This document shows positions 1 to 8,410 of a stretch of 15,598 bases of DNA, piece after piece; the first letter of the stretch is position 1, and each line of letters begins with the position of its first letter. The notes below the pieces were generated by a model that ran no database searches, was not told where the DNA came from, and saw nothing but the letters and a program-made list of their open reading frames with translations. Source of the DNA: an uncultured Collinsella sp. (lineage in GTDB: Bacteria; Actinomycetota; Coriobacteriia; Coriobacteriales; Coriobacteriaceae); the NCBI GenBank assembly GCA_900550965.1, contig URUC01000047.1, positions 1-15,598 of the forward strand, read 5' to 3'. The translations under genes and the position numbers were made by a program.

Positions 1-67
1 CAGGGCGCTTGGTAGTCGAGCGATCCCGCAGGCGAAGCCGAGGACCAGCGAGACACCAAGCGCCCTG
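1..67. repeat. Long inverted repeat at the window edge, function unknown
   Basis: A perfect 13-bp inverted repeat (CAGGGCGCTTGGT at 1-13, its complement at 55-67) encloses a 41-base loop. The stem can extend by three more pairs (15-17 with 52-54) across a bulged A at 14. The left arm may continue outside the window. It lies downstream of the SRP RNA on the minus strand. It could be a terminator-like or leader structure of a gene beyond the edge, or a genomic repeat. No T-run follows either arm inside the window, and I do not recognise a known RNA family. Confidence 0.5.
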
Positions 68-99
68 CCGGCACTCGCGGGTAGCCGCGGCACCAAAAA

Positions 100-217
100 G
101 CGCCCGTGCGTTCGATGGATTCGGATGCCCGACAGAGGCTCCTTATGGCTGCTTCCTTCCGGACCTGACCAGATTCGGAACATGTCGTCATCCGAACCCA
201 TCGAACGCGCTAGGCGC
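100..217 (-). ncRNA. ffs: Small bacterial SRP RNA (4.5S-type)
   Basis: This is the RNA scaffold of the signal recognition particle, which binds Ffh and directs nascent membrane and secreted proteins to FtsY. The minus strand carries the nearly invariant helix 8 core GTCAGGTCCGGAAGGAAGCA, with the GGAA tetraloop at 157-160 and the asymmetric internal loop beside it. A 20-bp rod-like stem (189-208 with 108-127, one G-U pair) closes the molecule, and an outer GCGCC/GGCGC pair (213-217 with 100-104) extends it. Length is about 105-118 nt, close to E. coli 4.5S RNA, and there is no Alu domain, as in the small bacterial type. Five T residues (95-99 on the complement) follow the outer stem directly, so the rod may end its own transcription. 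Exact ends are inferred; the identity is secure. Confidence 0.95.
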
Positions 218-224
218 TCGGTAT

Positions 225-253
225 ATCTTACCTGCTCCCGCCCGCCACGGCAA
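225..253 (-). promoter_or_regulatory. Promoter of the SRP RNA
   Basis: On the minus strand a TTGCCG -35 box (248-253) and a TAAGAT -10 box (225-230) are separated by exactly 17 bp. This places the start near 217-218, at the 5' edge of the SRP RNA stem. The -35 box touches the hairpin that ends the adhesin gene, so ffs is transcribed independently of it. Confidence 0.7.
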
Positions 254-287
254 GTGGGGCGAACCCATCGGATGGATTCGCCCCACT
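253..287 (-). terminator. Hairpin after the giant adhesin gene
   Basis: A 16-bp stem (253-268 with 272-287, one G-U pair, three-base loop) lies 11 bases past the adhesin stop codon. No T-run follows on either strand, so it is an imperfect intrinsic terminator or a 3'-end stabiliser. It overlaps the first base of the ffs -35 box. Confidence 0.6.
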
Positions 288-298
288 CGTCCATATCG

Positions 299-3200
299 CT
301 AGCGGCGCCTGCGGTACAGGACCGCGCCGCCCGCGACGGCCAGCGCGCCGATGCCGGCCATGGCGCCGAGCGCCTCAAGCGGCAGGCTGCGGTCGCCGGT
401 GTCGGGCATGCCGCCCTTGGAGCCGTCACCGCTAGCGCCGCTGCCGGAGCCGTTATCTGAACCGCCGCCCGAGCCACCGCCCGGCGTGCCGGGGTTCTCG
501 GGGGTGCCGGGCTCCTCGGCGTAGCTGTTGGTGAAGACCGGCGGCATGTTGGCGTCGCCCTCGTAGGAAACCTTCGCCGACAAATAGCCCGTCCTGGTGC
601 CGTCTGCCGCCTCGTCGCTCACCGTGACGACGATCTTGTGCACCGCCTTGTCGTAGGTCACGTGCGCCTGGCCGTCGTCGACCTCGCTCACCGTGAAGGT
701 GTAGGTGCCGGCCCGCTTGAAGGTCAGCGCATCGAACGCGACGCTGCCGTCGGCGGCATTCTTGGCGGTCGACATGACCTTGCCGTCCCGGCCCTTGAGC
801 TCAAAGCTAAACTGGCCCGCCTTGAGCTCGGCGCCCTTGAGCACCTTGGCGGCGCCCAGCTTGAGGGTGACGGGTGCGGCCTGGTAGCCGTTGGTGAAGG
901 TCACCGAGGTGTCGTTCGCGGCATTGCCCTCGGCATCCATGAGCTCGTGTTTGACGGCGAGCGTGCCGTTGCCGGCATCGGTGACCGTCGTGCGCACGCG
1001 GTACGTCGCCCTGTCATATGTCACGCCGCCCGCCGTGCCGGCGACCTCGCGCAGCTCGTAGCTGTGCGCGCCGGGCGCGGTGTAGGTAACGGGGCTGAGC
1101 GCGACCGTGCCGTCGGCGGCGTTCTTGCCCGTCGCCGCGACGCTCTCGCTGCCGTCGGCGACAAGCTCGACCAGCTGGAACTCGAACTCGCCCTCGGCCA
1201 GGTCACGGCCCTTGAGCTTCTTGCTCACCTTGATCTGGTCGGTGACGGAGCTCGGCGTCGGGTTCACGCCGTAGGTGTTGGTGAACTCGAACGCGCCCCT
1301 GCCCTCGGGCGTGCCCTCTGCGGGCAGGACCGTCGCGACAAGCGTGCCCGCGGCGGTGTCCTCGACCACCCTGACCATGAAGGTCCTGGTTGCCGTCGGG
1401 TCATTGACCACGCCGTCGACCGAACCGGACTCGCTCACCCGGTAGGCAAACGTCTTGGTGCGCAGGCCGTCGCCGTCGATCTCGACGCCATCGAGGTCGC
1501 TCGGCTGCCTGAACGTGACGTGGCCCAGCTCGACGTTGCCGGCGGCGTCGTTGGTCGCCTCGGTCACCGTCTTGCCGGAGGCGTCGACCGGTGCGGGCGC
1601 GCCGTCCAGCGGCTCGATCTTAAAGGTGTACCTGCCCGCGATGTCGGCCTGCGTGAGGCCGAGTCCGGCCTGGCGGAGCGCCAGCGTCTTGGTGCCCGCG
1701 ATGTCGACCGTCGCCTCGCCGGCGCTATAGCCGTTCACAAACGACAGCGTGCCGTCGGATCCCTCGGGATAGACCACGACCACATCCAGCCCGCCCTTGC
1801 CGTTATCGGTCACCTTGACCGTAATGCCGAAGCTCGACACGGCCGCCGTCACGCCCGCGGGCAGCCGGTCCGTGCCGTCCTCGGAAACGGTATAGGGAAT
1901 GACCCAGGAGCCATCGGCGGCCTTGGTGGCGGTACCGTCCGCCACCATCTGCTTAAGCGAGTCGGTGGTGTAGGCGATGGGCGAGAACGCGAGCCCCGCG
2001 GCCTCGCCGTCGCCGGAGGCCTGGTTGGCCGCGGTCGCGACCACGTCGCCCTGGGCATCGCGGACGGAGAACGAGAACTCGCCCGCCGCCGCGGCGCGGC
2101 CCGCCAGCGTCTTGGTGGCGTTGATAACCGCGCCGCCCTCGCCGCCGAGCGTTCCGGTGGCCTCGTAGGAGTTCTGGAACGCGACCGTCACGGGCGCGGG
2201 CGTCGCCATGGCGTCATCTGCCGTGGAGACCTCGCTGCGGGCGACCTCGACGCCGTCCTTGGCAACCGTGGTCGTGACCATGAGCTTGCCCGTCGCGGTA
2301 TCGTAGGCGGGCGCGATGGTCACCGTGCGCGGCACGGTGTCGTTGGTGTAGCCCTCGCCGCCGAGCTTGGTCTCGGTGACGGTGAAGCTGTAGGTCTTGC
2401 CCGCGTCGGCGTCGGTGAACTTCACATCGCTGCCCGAAGCAGCGCCGATGAGGTCGACCAGGTCGGCCTTCCCATCGTCAGCCGCGGCCACGGCGTAGGC
2501 GTCCTTGTCGGTCTTGAGGCCGAGCTTGGCGGCCGTCTCAGCGTCCGCGGTCACGGTGAAGGCAAACTGCCCCGCCTCCATGGCGCGGCCGGAGAGCGTC
2601 TTGGACAGGCGCACTCCCGCGCGGGCCGAGTAGTCGAGCTCGGTCGTGTAGGTGTTGACGAAGTCGCCGCCGCTCACCTCCGCGATCGCGGGCGTCGTGG
2701 CCGTGAGGTTGCCGGAGCCGTCGTCGGTCACGGTCACCGTCATCGTGGCGACGTGGTCGTCGTAGGCCACGCCGGCGATGGCGGAGCCGTCATCGGGCCT
2801 GACCTCGCGCACCGTGTAGGTGAAGGTCTTGGCGCGCACGCGCTTGCCGCCGACCTCGGCAAACTCGGCGTCCTTGATGTCGTCGAGCATGTAGCGGATG
2901 GGGCCGAAGCCGAAGGCGACCCTATCGCCCGCCTTGGTGCCGGCGGCGGCCGTCACACTGACGGTCTTGGAGCCGTCGGCAGAGCCATCGGGCATGGGAG
3001 CGCCGCCCTCGCCCGTGAGCGCGAACTGAAAGCTATCGCCCTCCGCCCAGTCGCGGCCCTCGAGCGTCTTGGTGAAGAGTCCCGCGGTGGAGACGTCCCT
3101 GCCCTCGGTGGCCGTTCCGTACGTGTTGGTGAACGCTGCAGTCGCGCCTGCCTCGGTCACGGTGCCCTCGGCCCCCTCGGCCGTGGTCGCGTAGCCCTCG

Positions 3201-6200
3201 GCGGCATCCTCGGTCACGGTATAGTGCGCGCCCACGGGTAGGCCGGAGATGATCTTCTCCCCGCCATCCTTAAGCGTGAAGTTCGCCTTGCCGTCCGCGA
3301 ACGTCACGGCGTGCCCGCCCTTGCCGAAGGTGCCGGAGACGGGCTCGCCGTCCCCGTCGGCCAGCGCGACCGTGAAGCCGAACTCGCGCTGGCTGTCGCC
3401 GCCGACGACCGTCTTCTTGACGGTGAGGCTGCCCTCGCGGGACACGCTGTTGTGGGTCGTGTTGGTCTGGGATTCGTTCTCCCCCACCTTGACCGTGGCG
3501 GTGTTGGAGATGTCGTCGACCACGGCGGCTTCGGCGGAGACCTTCACGTCAAAGCTGAGCGTGCCCGTGGCGCCCGCAGCCTGCTCGCCGAGCGACCAGG
3601 TAAGGGTGCGCGTCGCGGCGTCGTAGGCGGCACCGTCGGCAGAACCCTCAACATAGTTAACGCCCTTGGGCAGGACATCGGTCACCGTCACGTCGGCCGC
3701 CTGCGCGGCGCCCCTGTCGTCGACGCTGTTATTGGCCCAGCCGATGGTATAGGTGAGGATATCGCCCACGCCCACCGGCTTGCCATCCACATCGACCTTG
3801 GCGCCCGAGGCGTTCGCCTTGGTGACGGTCTTGGTGTTGTCGTGCGGCGTGAAGGTGTTGGTGAAGGTCTTCTTGCCCCGCTCGTTGGAGATCTCGGCCT
3901 TAAGGCCGGCACCGGTCTGAGTCACCGCGATGTCGAAGGTGTAGGCATGCGCGTCGTCCTCAATCAGGACATCGCCGCTTGCTTTCTCGGTCACGGTCGC
4001 GTGGTAGGTGCCCGGATTGGTGAAGCTGAGCTCGCCAAAGGAAACCTTGCCGTCCTTGTCATTCTTCGCCTCGATTGGGTAGCCCTCGAGGACATTGCCC
4101 GCACCGTCGGTGAGGGAGAGCTCGAAGGTGAACTCCCCCTCCTGGAGGCCGGGCTTGCGGCCTCCTGCGAGCACCTTGGTGAGCTCGGGGACGGACGCCG
4201 TGGCGGGGGCGGGGTCGAAGGTGTTGGTGAAGGCAGCGGAGGCGACCTGATCGGCCGAGATGGAGCCATCAGCCCTAGATCCCTCGACTCCGTTCACCGC
4301 GGCTTTGTAGCCATCGGCGGCACGTTCGGTCACCGTGTAGGCGGTTCCCGCGGGCAGCCCCGTGATCCTCGCCGTCTGGCCATCTTTGAGCTTGAGGGTC
4401 GCCTTGCCGTCCTCGAACGTCGCGTCACCGTAGGCGCCGGATACTTTGCGGCCCGCGGCATCGGTGGCCTCAACCACAAACTTAAATATCTTGCCCGCGT
4501 CGACCGCCAGGCCCTCGCGCGCCGCGACGGTCTTGGAGACGTCGAGCTCGCCCGTCTTCACGGCGTTGGTCACGGTGAAGCCGCGCTCGGCGTCGCCGGA
4601 GACCTTGGAGCTGTAGCCCTCGACGGGGTCCTCGGCCACGGTGTAGTCGATCACGGCGCCGGACTTGGAGTACTTGGCCAGGCCCTCGAAGGAGCCCTTC
4701 CAGTTATTGGACTTTGACAGCTCGATCGACTGGCCGGCGTCCTCGCCGTCGGCGAGCAGGCGCACGGTGGCCTTCTTGGCCGCCGGGCCGACCCACTTCT
4801 TCTCGACGGGCACCGAGACCTTGGCCGTGGAGGTGTTGGTCACGGTGAAGCCGTCCTTGGCGTCGCCGGAGACCTTGGAGCTGTAGCCCTCGACGGGCAC
4901 CTCGGCCACGGTGTAGCGGACCTCGGAGCCGGACTCGGAGTACTTGGGCAGGCCCTTGAAGGAGCCCTTCCAGCCGTTGGACTCGCTCAGGGTGATCGAA
5001 TCGATGACGGTATCGCCGTTCTTGAGATTTACTTTGACCTCATCAGGATGGGGAATCCTGGGGTTCTCCCAGACCTTTTTAATGGGAATGTCGATATTCT
5101 CGGACTTACCGATGACGACACCGCCGTTGGCGCCGATGCCGCCTCCCAACGGCGCCATATTGCCAGAGATCGTCAGCGACGTCTGACCGCCGCCGAGGTT
5201 ATACGCATCCTCGCTCATCACAGATTTAAGCGCGACGTTCGGCGTGGCGTCGGTAAAGGACAGGGGCTCGCCGTTGTCACCACCGGGCGAGAATCGCGGG
5301 ATTTCGGGGTTTGTTGCCGCATAAGTGCCTTCGGGGTTAAACAGCCCACCGTCTCTGTACCAGCTGACCTTTCCGCCGCCCGGAGCGCGGTTGGCCAAGG
5401 TCAGTTTGTATTTGGCGTCTTTGAAGCCGGTGAAGACAAAGTCGTCTCCCGCCTCACCAGCCGTGTTCCTGGCGATCAGGCCGCCGTCCTGGACGTAGAC
5501 CTTGGCATCTCCGGTCGGGCAGAACCACATGCCGCCGCCCTGTTTATCCGCATGGTTATCAACAACGAGAGCGTTTTCGATATGGAGCGTACTATAGCCA
5601 AGATACTCGTTGCCTTCGCTATACACGCCGCCACCCATGCTCCAAGCAGTATTGCCCTTGATCTCGCCCGCGCTGAGCGTGACGTCATTCGAATAGGTAT
5701 AGACGCCTCCGCCGGCGGAAGCGGAGTTGCCAGATATGGATCCGCCCTGCATGGTGAAAGCAGTATTCCCCTTTTCGCCGCCCTGGCAGCCCGGGTCAAC
5801 CACACACACTCCGCCGCCTTTGCCTTTGCCCTTGCCAGACACAACGTTGTTCTTAATCTCTCCACCCGTCATGGTGAACTCGGCGTTGCCCTCAATATGA
5901 ACTGCTCCGGAAGGATCGTAGGCCGCCTCCAGCCTACTGCTCCTGTTGCCGGAAATCTGGCCACCAGTCATCGTGAACTTGGCTCTTTGGTTTTCGCCCT
6001 TACCCTGGCCGTACGCAAGCACCGCACTGCCTCGATAACCGTTGTTGCCCTCGATGCGGCCTCCGCTCATGTCAAAGCGAGCATCGCCCCACAAAATGAC
6101 GCCAGAAGATGTAAGCCAATAGCAATTGGTGGCCCCGGTAACGACTCCGTTGTTACGGATAACGCCACCCCTCATAACTACATGAGCGCCACTGGACGCG

Positions 6201-8062
6201 CGAACGGCACCGCAATACGAATGGCGCAGCTCGCACTGCTCGATAACGCCGCCCGTCATGGTAAGCGAGGCATTTTCTCCCGACACGTCGACGGCGCCCG
6301 CGTTATCACTGCTCGTGGTGCCGTCGTACACGACGGCCTCGTCAGAGAGCACAACTGCTCCCCTGCTAGAAATAATGGCGCCCTTGTTGTAACGGCCTCT
6401 CAGGGACGCTTTCCCTGACAGCTCGAGGGACGCCCTCTCGGCAACATTGACCAATACAGAGACGCCACTTTTCTTTGCCAAGATGGTATAGGGCTTATCC
6501 GACGTGATCTTAATCATCTTCCCGGCAGGAATCGTGAGCGTGGAGCCGAGCTTCACGTGCTTTTTCAGGGTGATGACGGTTTCCTTGCCATCGGGGGCCT
6601 CGTTGACCAGATCCTGAAGGGTCTTGGTGCTGTCATTGCTCACGGTATCGCCGACGCCGTCATCGATGGACTCGCGCGTGTAGACGATATCGACGCCAAA
6701 GAACGGGAGGTTCTCCGAGCCGGTGATGTCGTCCATGCTGTTTTCGATTGTGATCTTTTGAACCGTGCTGCCGTCAAACATACCCGAGGGTATTTTGGTG
6801 AGGCCGCGCCCGATCGTCACATCCTTCACGCCATCTACGCCCGAGAAGGCTGCCGTGCCAACGGAAGTCACGGAATCCGGAATGGAAAACTGCTCCGGCA
6901 ACGTGCCGTAATAGAAGGCGTAGTTGCCAATTTTCTCAAGTGTCCTGGGGAGCTGGACGGCAACGTTGCTCTGGATAAAGGCCCAGTCACCGATACTCCT
7001 CAGGCTGTCGCAGAGCCCCACGATCTTAACCGGCGTGTAGCAGAACGCATTGTCCGGAATGTTCTGAAGCGAGGACAGATCCACGGACGCCTGCAGTTTT
7101 TTGCACTCGTAAAACGCCCCCCAGCCCATCTTTGTTACCTTGCTTAGATTGGGCACGCTCACCAGGCTGGCACACCCCTGGAAAGCAGAGGATCCGATGC
7201 TCGTCAATGTGCCCGGGAAATCGATCCCGGTTAAACTCGAGCAATTCCGAAACGCCCCATCCCCGATGGACTCGATTTCGCTCAGCGCGGTGACGGACGT
7301 GAGAGAGGTGCATCCGTCAAACATGTGCGAGGGGATCTTGGTAACCGAGGCGGGCAACGACACGCTTGTCAGAGACGTGCAGTCTTCGAACACGCCCGTT
7401 ATGGTGTCGGAGAAGGCGACATCTTTTGGAAACTCGATGCCCGTGAGGGCCGTAGCCCCCTCGAAGGCGCCCGAGCCCGAAATCATTTTGAGGGTGGAGG
7501 GGAGATCGATCTCCGAAAGGTTGCTGCAGCCATAGACCATCATGTTGGCGCTAATCTCCTCGACGCCCTCATCGAAATAGAGCTTTTCGAGCGAGCCAGC
7601 GTTTTGCAGCGAGCAACCGAAGTTCTTGATGGAGCCAGGGATATGGAGCTCCTTGACCTTTGCGAACCTCCGGAAATTCCCTCCGTACATTTTTTCGAGC
7701 GTGTCGGGAAGCGTCAGCTGCTCAACGTTCTTGGCCACGATACCAGACGAGAAATAAAGTTTGGTGACTTTGTAGGCCTGGCCACCATGCTCGATAGAGC
7801 TGGGCACACTCACCGCGGTCACACTGTCGTCGGCAACAATACCTGTGATTTCCGCCGTTCCCTTATCCGTGGTCTCGCACGAATAGGTCACGCCGTCCTG
7901 GGTGATCTCAAACTCCTCCGCAGTATACGCAGTCCACGATTCCGTGGCCGCATATGCGACACCGGCCGTCGCGCCAACGGATAAACATCCGAAGCCGAGA
8001 ACCAGCGCAAGGCAGAGAGCAGCGACTCTCTGCCCCCCCCCGCCGAAAACTTTCCTCTCCAA
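299..8062 (-). CDS. Giant sortase-anchored surface adhesin (LRR, beta-helix, CnaB/FctA stalk)
   Basis: This is a 2587-residue cell-wall protein, probably a host- or matrix-binding adhesin. Residues 1-38 are a signal peptide (cleavage after AYA). About 60-450 are BspA/LRR_5-type leucine-rich repeats with the GCTSLTSV pattern. About 480-860 form a right-handed beta-helix with recurring FTMTGGxIxxN turns. From about 990 the stalk has two CnaB modules, a SpaA/DUF5979-like module, an FctA (Spy0128-like) module at about 1289, a DUF11-like module at about 1410-1532, another SpaA-like module, and six more FctA modules (near 1659, 1815, 1979, 2117, 2277 and 2397). The K-x-L-x-G-R, YTVTE and FTNxY motifs match the Lys/Glu/Asn triads of intramolecular isopeptide bonds. 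A Gly/Ser linker precedes MPDTG (from residue 2552), a hydrophobic segment and an RRRR tail, the sortase signal with M in place of L. The start is TTG at 8060-8062, preceded by GGGGAG seven bases upstream; an in-frame stop lies 48 bases above with no ATG or GTG between. Ligand unknown. Confidence 0.93.
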   Translation of the reverse strand: MERKVFGGGGQRVAALCLALVLGFGCLSVGATAGVAYAATESWTAYTAEEFEITQDGVTYSCETTDKGTAEITGIVADDSVTAVSVPSSIEHGGQAYKVTKLYFSSGIVAKNVEQLTLPDTLEKMYGGNFRRFAKVKELHIPGSIKNFGCSLQNAGSLEKLYFDEGVEEISANMMVYGCSNLSEIDLPSTLKMISGSGAFEGATALTGIEFPKDVAFSDTITGVFEDCTSLTSVSLPASVTKIPSHMFDGCTSLTSVTALSEIESIGDGAFRNCSSLTGIDFPGTLTSIGSSAFQGCASLVSVPNLSKVTKMGWGAFYECKKLQASVDLSSLQNIPDNAFCYTPVKIVGLCDSLRSIGDWAFIQSNVAVQLPRTLEKIGNYAFYYGTLPEQFSIPDSVTSVGTAAFSGVDGVKDVTIGRGLTKIPSGMFDGSTVQKITIENSMDDITGSENLPFFGVDIVYTRESIDDGVGDTVSNDSTKTLQDLVNEAPDGKETVITLKKHVKLGSTLTIPAGKMIKITSDKPYTILAKKSGVSVLVNVAERASLELSGKASLRGRYNKGAIISSRGAVVLSDEAVVYDGTTSSDNAGAVDVSGENASLTMTGGVIEQCELRHSYCGAVRASSGAHVVMRGGVIRNNGVVTGATNCYWLTSSGVILWGDARFDMSGGRIEGNNGYRGSAVLAYGQGKGENQRAKFTMTGGQISGNRSSRLEAAYDPSGAVHIEGNAEFTMTGGEIKNNVVSGKGKGKGGGVCVVDPGCQGGEKGNTAFTMQGGSISGNSASAGGGVYTYSNDVTLSAGEIKGNTAWSMGGGVYSEGNEYLGYSTLHIENALVVDNHADKQGGGMWFCPTGDAKVYVQDGGLIARNTAGEAGDDFVFTGFKDAKYKLTLANRAPGGGKVSWYRDGGLFNPEGTYAATNPEIPRFSPGGDNGEPLSFTDATPNVALKSVMSEDAYNLGGGQTSLTISGNMAPLGGGIGANGGVVIGKSENIDIPIKKVWENPRIPHPDEVKVNLKNGDTVIDSITLSESNGWKGSFKGLPKYSESGSEVRYTVAEVPVEGYSSKVSGDAKDGFTVTNTSTAKVSVPVEKKWVGPAAKKATVRLLADGEDAGQSIELSKSNNWKGSFEGLAKYSKSGAVIDYTVAEDPVEGYSSKVSGDAERGFTVTNAVKTGELDVSKTVAAREGLAVDAGKIFKFVVEATDAAGRKVSGAYGDATFEDGKATLKLKDGQTARITGLPAGTAYTVTERAADGYKAAVNGVEGSRADGSISADQVASAAFTNTFDPAPATASVPELTKVLAGGRKPGLQEGEFTFELSLTDGAGNVLEGYPIEAKNDKDGKVSFGELSFTNPGTYHATVTEKASGDVLIEDDAHAYTFDIAVTQTGAGLKAEISNERGKKTFTNTFTPHDNTKTVTKANASGAKVDVDGKPVGVGDILTYTIGWANNSVDDRGAAQAADVTVTDVLPKGVNYVEGSADGAAYDAATRTLTWSLGEQAAGATGTLSFDVKVSAEAAVVDDISNTATVKVGENESQTNTTHNSVSREGSLTVKKTVVGGDSQREFGFTVALADGDGEPVSGTFGKGGHAVTFADGKANFTLKDGGEKIISGLPVGAHYTVTEDAAEGYATTAEGAEGTVTEAGATAAFTNTYGTATEGRDVSTAGLFTKTLEGRDWAEGDSFQFALTGEGGAPMPDGSADGSKTVSVTAAAGTKAGDRVAFGFGPIRYMLDDIKDAEFAEVGGKRVRAKTFTYTVREVRPDDGSAIAGVAYDDHVATMTVTVTDDGSGNLTATTPAIAEVSGGDFVNTYTTELDYSARAGVRLSKTLSGRAMEAGQFAFTVTADAETAAKLGLKTDKDAYAVAAADDGKADLVDLIGAASGSDVKFTDADAGKTYSFTVTETKLGGEGYTNDTVPRTVTIAPAYDTATGKLMVTTTVAKDGVEVARSEVSTADDAMATPAPVTVAFQNSYEATGTLGGEGGAVINATKTLAGRAAAAGEFSFSVRDAQGDVVATAANQASGDGEAAGLAFSPIAYTTDSLKQMVADGTATKAADGSWVIPYTVSEDGTDRLPAGVTAAVSSFGITVKVTDNGKGGLDVVVVYPEGSDGTLSFVNGYSAGEATVDIAGTKTLALRQAGLGLTQADIAGRYTFKIEPLDGAPAPVDASGKTVTEATNDAAGNVELGHVTFRQPSDLDGVEIDGDGLRTKTFAYRVSESGSVDGVVNDPTATRTFMVRVVEDTAAGTLVATVLPAEGTPEGRGAFEFTNTYGVNPTPSSVTDQIKVSKKLKGRDLAEGEFEFQLVELVADGSESVAATGKNAADGTVALSPVTYTAPGAHSYELREVAGTAGGVTYDRATYRVRTTVTDAGNGTLAVKHELMDAEGNAANDTSVTFTNGYQAAPVTLKLGAAKVLKGAELKAGQFSFELKGRDGKVMSTAKNAADGSVAFDALTFKRAGTYTFTVSEVDDGQAHVTYDKAVHKIVVTVSDEAADGTRTGYLSAKVSYEGDANMPPVFTNSYAEEPGTPENPGTPGGGSGGGSDNGSGSGASGDGSKGGMPDTGDRSLPLEALGAMAGIGALAVAGGAVLYRRRR
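4565..5100 (-). repeat. Tandem duplication of a 270-bp CnaB module inside the adhesin
   Basis: Two consecutive CnaB modules align at an offset of exactly 270 bp (90 codons). They share GYSSKVSGDA, GFTVTN and NNWKGSF/NGWKGSF-type motifs. Bases 4589-4627 and 4859-4897 are identical over 39 bp, and the flanking sequence is nearly so. This is recent duplication or ongoing gene conversion and gives a substrate for gain or loss of stalk modules. Confidence 0.85.
8033..8041 (-). repeat. Poly-G tract (G9 in the coding strand) in the adhesin's first codons
   Basis: Nine C bases on the plus strand read as nine G bases across codons 8-10 of the adhesin, just before the hydrophobic part of the signal peptide. 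With nine, the TTG start is in frame. With ten, a GTG at 8098-8100 would come into frame, though without a clear ribosome binding site. With eight, I see no ATG, GTG or TTG start in the frame joined to the signal peptide. Such tracts are classic slipped-strand sites. Confidence 0.8.
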
Positions 8063-8105
8063 TTCCCTTCTCCCCCTCTGGTGTCGCCTTCTCTTCCCAC
8101 GAGCG

Positions 8106-8134
8106 ATCTATTGATTAAGGACAGTTAAAGACAA
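8106..8134 (-). promoter_or_regulatory. Possible promoter of the giant adhesin gene
   Basis: On the minus strand TTGTCT (8129-8134) and ATAGAT (8106-8111) are spaced 17 bp apart, giving a start near 8099 and a leader of about 37 bases. The -10 box is a weak match. It is the best candidate in an AT-rich stretch, not a certain call. Confidence 0.35.
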
Positions 8135-8191
8135 CATTATGACCAAAGAGGCCCATCATGGAGATAATCCACGTCTTCGCCCGAAATGGTA

Positions 8192-8214
8192 ATTAATTGG
8201 CAGGATTAATTGGC
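8192..8214 (-). promoter_or_regulatory. Duplicated ATTAATTGGC motif upstream of the adhesin
   Basis: The 10-base motif ATTAATTGGC occurs twice (8192-8201 and 8205-8214) with a 13-bp period, about 60 bp above the predicted -35 box and 130-150 bp above the start codon. Directly repeated AT-rich motifs in this position can be regulator binding sites. No regulator is identified. Confidence 0.35.
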
Positions 8215-8410
8215 GAACAACCGAACGAAGAGCAATCTACTAATGGCACACAAATGGCGGCGCCAACACCTGAAGTGCATAGTCTCCGATCCCCAGACAA
8301 CACCATCGAGCGCCGCAGGGCGCAGGATTAAATTGTTCAGATTCACATGCCTTTACGGGTGTTTTCCTAGTCCCAAAAAGACTGGTCTGACGCTGCGCCA
8401 CGAAAAGGGC

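Noticed and set aside
1..97. Minus-strand hydrophobic open frame near the window edge (GVSLVLGFACGIA-like)
   Set aside because: It could be read as a signal peptide from a GTG, but it has no ribosome binding site, no family match, and mostly reads a perfect inverted repeat.
638..3241. Very long plus-strand open frame opposite the adhesin stalk (and others at 3311-4717 and 5048-6418)
   Set aside because: The translation is Arg/Gly/Val/His-rich without any domain, as expected from the antisense of GC-rich codons. The minus-strand protein has clear domains throughout.
7990..8004. Possible lipoprotein signal (Cys at about residue 26 of the adhesin)
   Set aside because: The residues before the Cys (GFG) do not fit a lipobox, and an AYA cleavage site plus a sortase signal explain the localisation better.
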